Origin: Serilophus lunatus
Lineage: Eukaryota > Chordata > Aves > Passeriformes > Eurylaimidae
Assembly (NCBI GenBank): GCA_013399895.1
Contig: VXBA01001576.1
Span: 63,786 to 127,785, forward strand
DNA: 64,000 nt
Direction: 5' to 3'
The notes beneath the pieces were generated by a model that was not told where the DNA came from, searched no databases, and saw only the letters and a list, made by a program, of their open reading frames with translations. The translations under genes and the position numbers were made by a program. Below, piece after piece: positions 36,229 through 47,800 of the stretch. How positions within the stretch are numbered: the stretch's first letter is position 1; every line of letters begins with the position of its first letter.

Positions 36229-38905
36229 AATCACACCACATCGTCCAACAAGAAAAACATCAAACAAACAAGCACCCTGTGTGCTTTATAAATGGTCGAC
36301 AAGTTATCATGTGAAGTGGGAGGAAAGGACGTGACAGAGAATCCAGACCCACACGCTGTCATTCCAGAGATCTCACATTCTGCCAAGTAAGTTAAAAGGC
36401 TAGCTTTCCCACCATGCCAATGCAGACACTGGGGACAGTGTTTCAGTCCCACCACGTTTGACAACACTGCACAGCATCAACTTGCTATCAGTGCAATAGC
36501 AGACCCATCTCTCAGCACTGAAACCCAAGATCTAATCCTTGAGTCCATGCTTAATACAGCAAAGAAAAATAAAGCCAGCAAAGCAACGGAAAACTGTCAG
36601 AACTTCTGGCACCTATGCTGATGGACATTCAAAACTACCCTGAAGAAACATCATTCCAGTGAAATCACAGTAACAGTGAAGCAGAGCCCTCAGCTAAATG
36701 CTACTCTACACATCAGCAAGGCAATCATGTGGTTCCACTGAGCACTAAAATCCACTTCTGGAGTTCTTGCCACTTGTTTTCGTTGGATAAGTTGTTCACG
36801 GGAACATGCAGCAATGTCAATGCAGACATTCCTTCAAGAAAGGGTCCCTATTCCATGCTGGAGATAAGTTATCCCTTCCTGAATGAATCGCTGCACAAGC
36901 ACCCTGGGCACCACCTTACCTGTGTGGTGACTGTCTTGGATTGCCAGCAGGCTAAAGCTGGAGTAGTTGCGAACAGTATTTCCAAGTGCAGAACCAGGTC
37001 CTGCCTGCACCAATTTTCAGCATTGTTACTGTCCCTGCAGTGATAGCAGCATCCTTAGACCCCAGCTGTTAATTCACAAGCTCTGCAGACTCTCCAAGTC
37101 TAGTTGTAGAAAGGCAACAAGCCTTCAGAAAGGCCTCTGAAAGGCCTCCAGAAATGACTGGAGGAACAAACACGTTAAATGCTTGCTACCATCAAGCAAG
37201 AAAGGGTTCAGCCACAGTGTGCTTCACAGGACTTCTTGACTTCCCAGTCAACAAAGTCAACAGCCCTCTGGGAGCCCTTTCCACACCCAGACAGGTTGGG
37301 TATCATCAACAGGTGGGGTATGACAAAGGATTACACCTGCAGGACAGGCTGAAACCTGGGAAGAGAAGCAACCTTGCTGAGCCAGAGCACACAATGTCAG
37401 ATGGCATCCAGCAACAGCACACACAGTCTTTTTAAGGTCAGAAGGAAAAAAAGCCACAATGATCCTCTAGTCTAGCTTCTGGCGCAGCATAAACCAGAGA
37501 GGTTCATCCAACAATTACTGTGTTGGGCTGGGGGTAGGAAGGTCATCTCATCTATCACACAAATGAACTTTGTACCAGCTGTGTACATAGGGACAAAGGT
37601 GTTGTTCAGAAAGGCATCCCACCCCAATTTAAACACTTAAAAGGGCAAATGGCCAACTGGTATAGATTGTCATAGTTCTTCAAGGGAGCTGTAGCAATGC
37701 ACAGCAGCTGAGGATCTACATGCAAGTGTCAGTGAATTGATGCTTTTTCCTCTGGTTTTCCCACTGCATAACTGCTTTTGATATTAGAAGTTTGTATCAA
37801 ACACAAAGCAACAATTAAAAGTCAAGGATAAATCTAAACCACACTGCACTAGCAGTGCCTGAATGTGCTTAGATGTGGGGTCCAGAGACAAGAGTAGAAA
37901 CAGGTCAGGGCAGATGGATTTGAGCATGGCTGTTCAGCACATGCAAACAGGTGATGTAGATCTCCATATGGAGATGAGGGCTGCAAGGAAAATGCATGTA
38001 CACGACACCCAGCCATCCCAGCCTCTCCTCTGAGCCATAAGCCCAGCATCACTCAGAACATGCACCACAGCCAGGATGAAAACAGCCACCACAATACACC
38101 TGGTTTGTGGGTATGCAGCAAAGCAGCAAGTTCTTTCCTCCTACCTCTAGGTTCTCCCACAATTTTTCACTAGCATAAACTCCTGCTGGACTTGCTTAAT
38201 GGCACTTTCAGTTTATAATGCTGTGTTCAAGCGTGGATGATGACACATAGAGCACATACTCAGTTAACACTGTGTCAGAGCATGGGAAGACGTCAGCAGA
38301 ACTGTATACTAAAAGCTTCACACTGAAAATTTTTATCCATGCCTTAAAAAAAAAAAGGGGGGGGCAAGAAACTCTACCCAAACAAATCAATTCTTCACAA
38401 TTTCTTCAAGCAAAGTTTTATACATTTCTAACACACAGTGTTAGAACATCTCCATTTCTTAATGTCCCTGCAATATTTTCCCTTGAAAATTTATTCGGTA
38501 ACATTGCAACTGAAAAAGTCTGCCAGTACCTTTCTAAGCAGTTACAACAGCTAACCCCGTAATACAGGGTATGCATCCTGATATTTTAGATAGACTATGG
38601 TGATGAAAAACATTAAGGCTGAAGGCCTGATAATCTTGACATTTTACTTGCAAATTATTCACATAGCCTTCAAAAAGTCTGTGCCAGGAGACACCCCTTA
38701 GCAAGCAGAGGCTTCAGGTTGTATGGATGTGCCAATTACAACTGCAATAGCAGATGACCAGATGCAAAGTCTGTTTTCTGATAGATGGGTTTATAAATCC
38801 AGCAGGGAATTTGCAATGAAAACAAAGAATAAAGATGTCCTCACCAACATGTTAAGAGGTATGTAGTTTGGAATTTCTCCCAGAAAAGTATTAAAATAAT
38901 CGTTA

Positions 38906-38928
38906 CATATATATTATATATATATAAA
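38906..38928. repeat. Short (AT)n simple repeat
   Basis: Alternating TA/AT tract around 'atatatattatatatatata' in C11orf24 intron 1. Confidence 0.85.
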
Positions 38929-39889
38929 ACCTCAAACCAAGCAGCAAATATGCAGAGCACATACACTAATCTACTACAGACTTGAAAAGCTAATAAAAAT
39001 TGATAAGATTCTTTCTAAACTATCTGTTACCGTATAATGGACTTTACACAGCATTAACATATGTAATAGTGGTTGATTATGGTAGATACATCAGATTACT
39101 ACAAAAATGCATGCACTCTTGAGAGTAAAACAGTGCATCAATACACACCCTACAGCCTAGTTTTCAAATCTACTGTTCAGTCACAAACATTCTGAGGTCT
39201 AACAGGCACCAAATGCTCACTATCAGCGAGTTTACCTCACTCATCAAGGCTGCATTGCAATTTAGCTAAAGGTGGAAAGGATTCGTATTTCTTGGGTTTA
39301 TTCCTTCAGTAAGCAGTCAGCTAACTCACTTTATCAGAAAACAGGAGTGGTGTTGCATGACCAAGCCTGGCAGGGATTCAGTCAGCTCACGTGTGGAACA
39401 TCAAGGCACTTCACTCGGCAGGATCCTGTGACAGGAGTTTTCTTTGCCAATCCTAAAAAACAAAGTTTGAGAGACAGAGGGGAAGAGTTAAATCTGAAAA
39501 GCTGAATCCACCCCAAGAGGATCCGCATTCCCACAGGATGCCATATTTGAGAGCTTGGTTAAAGAGCAGTATTTACTCTTCCTACCATTTACCGGATTCC
39601 TGCTGACACCTTGGTAACATTGCCCAGGGTACAGTTAAACCTTCTGAAAACGTTTACTTAAGGCAGGAAAAGATGTAAAATATTTCGGTGTGACACCACA
39701 CAAAGCAGGGTGCTACTTACAAAGCTAAGTCCGGTTATATGCACTCAGTATTATTCACTCACACGATACATTCACATCCCAGCGATGCCACGCACAAGGG
39801 CCGTGTCTCCTGCGGACACCCGATCTCTGAGGTGGTCCACAGGGCCTAACAATGTCACACCCAGGCAGCGAGTTACTTGCTGAGTCAAT

Positions 39890-40560
39890 CGCCTCTCCTC
39901 CCCGCAAGGAAACCCTTTTCCCCGCTCCAGCCTCCCCAGTAACAAACCCACGCCCCAGCGCTCACACACCGCCGGGAAGCGGAGCCACTGCTGCCCCGGG
40001 TTCTGCAACTTATCGGGGAATTGATTTCCAACTCGCGTGACAAATTTACTTCCAACTTATGCGGCAGTTCGTGGCTGCCGAGCTCCTGCTCCCCCCCGGG
40101 CCGCGGTGACTCCCTGCCCTGCCCAGCCCGCACCGGCTCCGCGCCCCGCCGCGAACACACGGCATCGCGTCCCTCCCCCCCGCGCTGCCCCAGGCCCAGG
40201 ACGAGCGACCGCCCGCCCGCAACTCACGACGTGGCAGAGGAGGCAGCCCCGGGGCGGGAGCGGCGCTCAGCCGGCGCTGGCGCGGCCCCGCGGGCACGGA
40301 CGGGACGGGAAGCGGAGGGACGGGAAGGGAAGGGAGAGCGATGGAAGGAGCGCGGCAGCCCCGCGGCCCCGCCACATGCCACGGCCGAGCCCCGCCCCGG
40401 GCACGCCCCCTCCGCCGCCCATTGGCCCGGCCTCGCGTGGTCACGCCCCCTTCCGCCAAGGCCACGCCCTCCCGCCCCTCCGCGTCTCGCCCCGGAAAGG
40501 CCCCGGAAGGCGGCGGGGGCAGAGGGCGGGAGCGGCCGCGGAAGTGACGGCGGGGCCTGT
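39890..40560 (-). promoter_or_regulatory. CpG-island promoter, probably of C11orf24
   Basis: Very GC-rich and CpG-dense against an AT-rich background. It contains many CGCCCC/GGGCGG (Sp1-type) boxes and a minus-strand CCAAT at 40425-40421 inside 'cgcccattggcccggcc'. There is no TATA box. This is the typical layout of a housekeeping vertebrate promoter. The CCAAT and the donor at 40227 favour minus-strand transcription; divergent transcription towards the right cannot be excluded. The long open frames across it on both strands reflect GC content, not coding. Confidence 0.65.
40228..40360 (-). other. C11orf24: Putative non-coding first exon of C11orf24
   Basis: Inside the CpG island the minus strand carries CCACGTC|gtgagttg, a consensus donor with GT at 40227-40226. 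A CCAAT box sits about 190 nt upstream, at 40425-40421, so a start site near 40340-40360 is plausible; the upper boundary is a guess. It would splice over about 18.7 kb to the acceptor near 21545. The link is inferred because no closer CpG-rich promoter lies upstream of the coding exons. Confidence 0.4.
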
Positions 40561-40735
40561 GGCTGTCTCTGTGTGTTTGTGTGTGTGTTTGTGTGTGTGT
40601 GTTTCTGTGTGTCTGTGTGTGTGTCTGTGTGTGTGTCTGTGTGTCTGTGTGTGTGTGTCTGTGTGTGTGTGTCTGTGTGTGTGTGTCTGTGTGTGTGTCT
40701 GTCTGTGTCTGTGTGTCTGTGTGTGTGTATTGTAG
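40561..40735. repeat. GT-rich simple repeat (GTGT/GTGTCT)
   Basis: About 175 bp of (TG)n interrupted by regular TC steps and early TTTG units, so the motif drifts between (TG)n and (TGTGTGTC)n. It directly abuts the CpG island. Likely to be length-polymorphic. Confidence 0.95.
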
Positions 40736-40971
40736 TGCTGCTACGCATAAGTTACAGTGCTGCTGTTACGTATACATTGCCCACCACAGCCCAGGATTCG
40801 CGAGGGTCCTCAGAGTTGGGTGTGGGATGCAGCCGTGCTCGCATGGAGGCGTTTTTCACGCCCTGGGCTCCGGCGTCACCCGCGGCGAGCTGCGGCCCAG
40901 CAGCGGGCAGGGCTCTGGCAGCGCTGCCTTTCGCACCCACGCGCTGTGCCCGTGTGCCGCAGGCCGGGCTG

Positions 40972-41060
40972 GTGGGAGGGGTCCCTGCCCGCCGCACGGG
41001 GGGCTGGAACTGGGTGATCTCCAAGGTCCCTTCCGACCCAAGCGTTTCTATGATTCATAA
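40972..41060 (+). mobile_element. CR1 LINE 3' tail
   Basis: 'ggctggaactgggtgatctccaaggtcccttccgaccc' followed by tttctatgattcat. Short, CpG-retaining tail next to the CpG island. Confidence 0.8.
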
Positions 41061-41583
41061 TCACTACCAAGCAGGAAAAAAAAGTTGGGAAAATGAACTG
41101 GCTAACAGCTGCTTCCTACCCTGGACCCTTCCACCGTGATCTGGGCATAGGTGTTCTCATGTAACCCGTACACTGTGCAAGTCTCGGGTTTGCAGGACGT
41201 GACAGCCCACTGGCCACAGCATTGTTTAGGCAGAGAATGTTCAGAATTAAACATTTAGTCAAATGCCAGAAATCAGCTCCTTGTTATTTTGCTATTTTTA
41301 GCGCTGCTGTCTATGCCAGAAGTTTGCACATCAGCAACCCACACCCTACTGAGGCACACCCTAGTAGCAGTGGAGCTTTGAATCTTTTATATACCCTGAA
41401 ATGTTCATGTATATACACATACATACTACATACATCTGAGCTGCACTCTGAAGTGTGGATCTGGCTCCATAAAATGGGCAGCAGGTGCAGGACTTCCAAT
41501 AAACCATGGGTGCCCATTTCAGAGCAAGCACACTGTCCCCTGATTTAATCTCTTTTGGGTTATTTCCAGATCGCCCAAAGAAG

Positions 41584-41820
41584 AGGGAAATTTAGATTAG
41601 ATATTAGGAAGAAATTCTTTGATGTAAGTGTTATGAAGTACTGACACTGGTTGCCCAGGGAAGTTGTGGATGCCCCATTCCTGGAAGTGCTCCTGGCCAG
41701 GTTGGATGTGCCTCTGAGGAACCGTGTCTAGTGGAAAGTGCCCCTGTCCATGGCAGGGGTGTTGGAAATAGATGATCTTTACTGACCCTGCCAACACAAA
41801 CCATTCTATGATTCTATGAA
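41584..41820 (+). mobile_element. CR1 LINE 3'-end fragment
   Basis: 'tagattagatattaggaagaaattcttt', 'gttgcccagggaagttgtggatgccccattcctgg...' and 'ggaaatagatgatctttactgaccctg', ending in attctatgattctatga. Canonical CR1 3' end. Confidence 0.92.
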
Positions 41821-44800
41821 AGAACAGTCATGAAAAAAGGGGCAGAAACCAGCCTTGTGCACACAGAGGCACGGTCCAGGCTGTGAGGTGCTTCACATAG
41901 TGACTGTGGCATTGAACAGGTGAAGAAGAAATCCTTTTTACTTCAAATTTTGTACGGATTTGTCTGCTATGGCTAATCTGGCCATAGATGAAAGTCATGC
42001 TGAAATCATTCACACATCCTAATGTAATTTTAGAACACACAAATTTGCTTTTCAAAATGGGCAATGAGAAGGAGGAGGCAGAAGAGTTGAAACCCCCGTT
42101 CATCAGATAATTAAAAAAGGACAAAATGCAGAGTTGGCCGGCACTCCACACTGAGTACTCCGTTTAAATGTGTCTGTCTGTATACATTGTATATGTATAT
42201 CGTTCCATTTTTCATATAGGATACTGACATCTACTGAAATCTTCCCTCTCCTCCTTTCCAGAGGAGGAGGAAGGGAGAAGGAAGCTCTTCAATTTACGAG
42301 AATTAGAAGAGACAGTTGAAGCGGGGAGGGGGACTCTGCTGTAGAACAGATTATCTGACAGGACCAAGCACACTGATGGAGGAAATAACATGAGGCTGTT
42401 AAGCAAAGCAGGAGGGCACATGGCCCTCAAGGTTGGTGTAGTGAAAAACAAGCACATTTCTGGGAAAGACAGTCTAAGGAAATAAAAAAAAAAAAGCACA
42501 TGGAGAAGTCCAGATGTGGAATAGGAAAGTATAGACACTGAAAAAAAGCTGTGATAATGTAACCAAAGAGAATGGGATGTCATGAATGTGCCCACGCCCT
42601 CCTGTCTCCCTACGATGCACTGAGAATGTCAGTCAGTTGGGCTGTTTCATTTGAGACACCCAGAGGACATAATTTTGAAGTGTTTGGAGATCTTTGCAAC
42701 TTTACATGCCTCGTGTGAAAAGCTGTGGTGCTAAGGCAGGCTTGCAATAGCAGATTTTTATAGAATATAAATGAGGGCTAAGTCACCATGGAGCTTTCAG
42801 TTCGTTTGTATTTGTTCCAGACTGTCAGGAGAGCAGACATTATGGGGTATAACAAAATGCTATCAAAAGGGATTGGACTGGAGGTGCAGGAAAGGAGATT
42901 TTACGATATCAGTTTAAACAGAAATGGCTTCAATATAGTCAAGCTATGTCCTAGATGTTAACCCATTCAGGGATTTTGCACTTTCTGAGCTGGAGACCAA
43001 AATACAGGTCCGTGTTTAAGAATTAACACAATTCCGTTTTAAGAACAGATGATGATTTGGATGGGGAATATTTGCTCCTCTGGACTATTCAAATAAACTT
43101 ATCCTTAAGTTTATTTATTTAAGTTTTTTTTTTTAACTTCAAAATAAATGTAGTTGATGCAAATTGAAGAGCAGTCATACATCCCTCCTTAAGTCTAAGG
43201 AAAGGTGGAACTACAGCCTTAAAATACCTGCAAGTTCAAAACTCTCTGCCCTGAATGGTAATGGCCCTTTTTGTCCAGTGCGAAGAAAGGTTCCCAGACT
43301 GCTTGGGAATGCTGTTCCCCCGGGGAAGCATCATCTTTCCAACTCTGTGTGTGGTGTGTAGAAGCTGCTATAACAGAGTTTTAACTTTTTGTAGGCCAGA
43401 TTCACCTCTGGTATAAAATCCAGTCTTAATTAAGCCAGGAACCTATTTAGACTGCTATTATTTTTTTGATTATCATCTTTTCATGGAGGACACGCCTGTG
43501 CCAACTCTCAGGCTGCGATTAGGGAAGAATCTGGATAGAACTGTTGACGATATGTTTGCAGAGTACTAAATACCATTTAATATGATCTGTAAATATTTAC
43601 ACTTGGAGGAAGAAATTTGCTCTTTGCATAGTTTGCATGCTGGCATCTGCTAGACTGAATAAATTACTAATGAAAATCACATTGTGAAAAAAAGTCCATG
43701 ATGATTCTTGGAAGCTTTTTTTTTTTAAAGACAATGATGCAATAATGAAAGACATTCCCTGGGAATTGCATTCTCCTCAAAATGTCAGTCCTGGAATTGC
43801 TCTGTGGAACCTAGGCAGCACATAGTGCAGGAGTGCAGGTTTTCCTAGCAAGGGACTCTAGGTTGACACAAGGGACATGTTAGTTGGGGAGTGTCAATGT
43901 TCTCCAGCAGGACTAATACCTGTAGCCAACTGTACTATGGCTTGTTTTGCTCTGACAGTCTTGAAGGGATTTGTCTATGGTTCCTTTCTGATCCTGCATC
44001 TTTCCCAGTCCTGAATTCAGCCCCATAAAATCATGAGTCTGGCCAGCTCTTGTAATTTTTGAGCCTTTGAGAGCATTTAATCTTCCTCAATCAAGATACT
44101 GCCTATGAATCTTGACTATCACATCTGGTAATGTGAAACAAGTGCCCCTAAAACTAATAGTATGTATATAAGATTATCTCAATTTCAGTGAGCTTAACTC
44201 CTCGTGTATGACTAGAGGAGTTTCCACTGACAGTAGTCACTTAAAAGTCAAATTTTGTAATTAAAATTCTAAATGCTCTTTTTGAACGTATTTTAAAGCC
44301 AAGATTCATGTAATTTAATGTTAACAATATACACTAAATTGAAGAACTGGTCACAGGGAGACACCATCAAATTGAATGCATTTTGAATTACTGTAAAGCA
44401 TTAAATACATGCAAACGGCTACAAATTATCTTCTCTGTGCATCTGCAGAACATTACAACCACGAATATACATTACTCAGGACCCATCAGGATGCTCCTGT
44501 TATGTTTCGACTCCTAAAGCTGTGCCACTGGCATCATGTTACTGCAGTTCTGTCATGAAAAATGCATATCATACTCTGCCAGAAATCTTTCCTCTCTGAA
44601 GCCATGGGAATCTCTGAAGCACAAGTTAAATATACATTGACTCCTCCCAGAAGCAACATGAAAGATATTTCTGGCAGTGCATTATCAGACATGTATTGTA
44701 CCTGACATCAAGGGAAAAAGTGTTGCAATGTCCTGTACTTAACTATCTTTCTCCTTACTGGCTGGCATTGCCTCCTGGTGCAGCTCCTTGGCAGGCTCAT

Positions 44801-47800
44801 CATCCTTGATGGAGTTGAAGAGAAAGTGTGGGCTGAAAACAGGGGGAACATGGGACCGAAGAGAGCTACCAACTGCACAAGAGGCAGGGCAGAAAGGGGA
44901 TGTCAGTGAACTGTCAACACTGCTTTTGGGCCATGGCACAAGGCAGAAAGCAGATCTTGAGAATTTTCTAACCACAGTCTCACCATGTTACCCTGCCAAC
45001 GCACTGCAGCCAGGAGAATCTCTTAGCCAAAAACAAAAGCATGCTTCATCCATGGCAGATGTTGTGCCCTATAATGTCTGTGTGGGACTGCTGTTGCAGT
45101 TTGTCTCTGGGCTGCATTTGGCAGCTACACTTTTCTGATGTAGCCTGTTATACACATCAGCATGCAATGGTGCCATCATATACCATAGGGTTATATAATA
45201 AACCAGAACTGGAGCTTGCAATATGAATTCATTCTAATTCCCGAAGGTCCAAATTCAAGCTTGTTGGCTGTTCTAGCATTTTTAATTTCTCACGACGCAG
45301 AGGCTCCCAACATCACCACAAGGGGGAGAATGTGGTATTTCTGCCTCTGGTTTGTAATTACCATGTTGAACAGATGTGGGAGTTGTCCGATGCTTACTGT
45401 ACAGACACACGCAAGAGCCGGTCCTCACATGCAAAACGCCATGCAGAGGAAGAGCAGACAGACGTTGTCTCTACTAATAGGGGTGGAAAACACTTCCAGT
45501 CTGTTAAGTGATTACTTTTTCCTAAGGAAAAGTGAAACATGCTTTGGCTAGTCTATATAACCTGCCTTGCCCACGCAAAGATTTTAAGCACACCCTTCCT
45601 GGCATTGGTGTGACCATACAGGGAAGTAAAAGGGTTGGGAGAGAGACAGATCAGAAGTGTCACTCCAGGGATATAGCTAAATTCTCATGAGAGCCACTGT
45701 TGACCTGGTTTCGGTTCTGCTGTGTTTAGCTCATCCATAAGGATTTCTGACTCATGCCAGAATGCTTCGCACTGGCTGCTTCCTTCCCAAGCTGATGCAA
45801 AGGACGTTTATGGGAACAACAGGCAACCCCTTACGAAAGTAATGCTGGGAAGGCAACATAATCAAGAATCCATGCAACAGGAAAAGTGAGTGGGGTTTGA
45901 GAGGGGTGGCAGAGAACAGGGAACTGCCACTCAGAAAACAAACAAAAAAAGTAATGACAGTAGTCACCAAATCTCATCTGCCTAGAGCTATGCCAGGAGG
46001 ATTTTTAACTTGAAGGATTAAGAGTGCTTAAAAATAATAACCTGGAACTTGAGCCTATGTCCTTTATGTTGAAAGCAAGGATTTTCTTGCTTGAAAAGAT
46101 CAGCCACAATAAGGAATCAAGCTCAAATGCTACTTTCCCGATTAAATTGATGTCAGACTGCACCACACCCGATTTTGAGTGCAATATATACAAGTCAAAC
46201 ATAGGACTTCCTGTTTCAGTCCTCCTTCTCCCTCCCTCCTCACACCACAAACCAGGACCTTGATCCAATGCCGAGAACACCTGAAGATTATGTACAGCTG
46301 AAGTCAGATCTGGCTGAATGCTCTGTAAACGTTGCTGTTGAAGATTTGGGGTTTTTTTTCCAGCCTACGGGTATCCAAGCAATGGATTTTTCAATGAATT
46401 TTCCATCATTTTCTTTAAATTCGTTGTCCTAACAGAAGCATTCACTGAGCCACCGGCCTTCTGACCTTAGACAGGCTCAGAAGGAAGAAGCTGTACCTAC
46501 TTGCATAACTCAAAGAAACAAAGATCGTTAAAGCAATGCCTGGCATTGTTGCTGTCAGCATCGTGTCTGGTGGCATTTCTGGTGGCCAGATACAATTCTG
46601 GCCACCACCTTTCCGCTCCAGGATTTAGAGCTTTGATATTAAAACATGAGGTGAAGAGGAGCCTGCACAAATGAACTCAGTGTGGAGCAGACGTAGTTTT
46701 GGTTTGTTGGGCTACAAAAGAAAAAAGCTAGTTATTTTAAAATGAAGCCTTTTGACTGGATTCAGGCAAGTTTTGAGGCATCCCTGCTTAGAAAGAGGCA
46801 TGCCATCACAGTCTGTACTTACAGATTTTTTTAAAAAAAGAAAAATCAACCCAAACAAATCACACAACAGTCTAAATATTGGAAGCACTGATGGAAGAGC
46901 ACAGTAGCCGCTCTAATGATACACCTGTATCTTTTTAAACAGGAGTCCATGCAGTGTTCATAGAAGCTGGAGAACAGCAATGCATGATGCTAATCTCCTC
47001 CTGAGGTCAGGCGCAAACAGGGCAAGGAAGGGCAGTTAACCATTAGCATACTTTCTGGTGCTTAGTTTCCTAAATAATTGTCTGTCTACTGAGCTGAGAG
47101 CTGAGCCGTCTTGGTGCCATATGAGAATTTCCTCTCAAGCCTGTCCAGGACACTGGGGCTTTCCCAGCCATAACTCAGGAAACCCCAGGACTCCCAACAG
47201 CCTCGGAGAAGGAGCAGGGTGGCGGAAGGAGAATGCCTGAACACTAGTGGGGAACTGGACTGGCTGGAAAGCAGGCTAGACAAGGAATTTCTTGCATACA
47301 TCCAAGAGTGGCTTAGGTGCTGATTCCCCTTTCCAGAGCCTGTGAGAAAGCAGAGAAGGGTTAAAGCATCTTCTGCTCACTGCTTTTTCTGCTTGATTAA
47401 CCTATTGCCGTCCTGTCAGCCAAAATTAGTGTCTTTGAAATAAGCCCACCCTCATGCTGCTTTGGCAACAGAGCTGAAGTCACTCTGTAAAGCCCCAAGA
47501 CCAGCATTCAACCAGATCCCTTAAGGCTTTCTTTGACCTTCTCTTCCGGGCTCAACCTGATTCCAGAAACAGAGTCACCCAGCACTCCACAAACACCCTT
47601 GGCAGATGGCTAGGTAGCGTATTCCTTCACACCAGCATCCATTGGTGGGAATGTGCCCCACCACCAGGCAGTATTGCTGCAGCACTCCATCTGCTCCAGA
47701 TTGGGGCTGAGTCTCCCAAACACATGCACAAAGGCAGGAAGATGTGCACTGGGTGCAGGTAGAAGTGAGGAGCACAGGGGACAGAGAGGGACTGCATGCC

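Larger units (their letters stand above)
21544..40227 (-). other. C11orf24: C11orf24 long 5' intron (predicted)
   Basis: About 18.7 kb between the island donor and the acceptor before the start-codon exon. It contains the minisatellite at 23761, the short hAT element at 29365, CR1 copies at 32600 and 34960, and an (AT)n tract at 38906. Additional untranslated exons inside it cannot be ruled out. Confidence 0.45.

Noticed and set aside
40021..41139. 372-codon plus-strand open frame and a 174-codon minus frame
   Set aside because: They run through the CpG island and the GT simple repeat; composition keeps them open (Cys/Val or Thr/His repeats). No domain.
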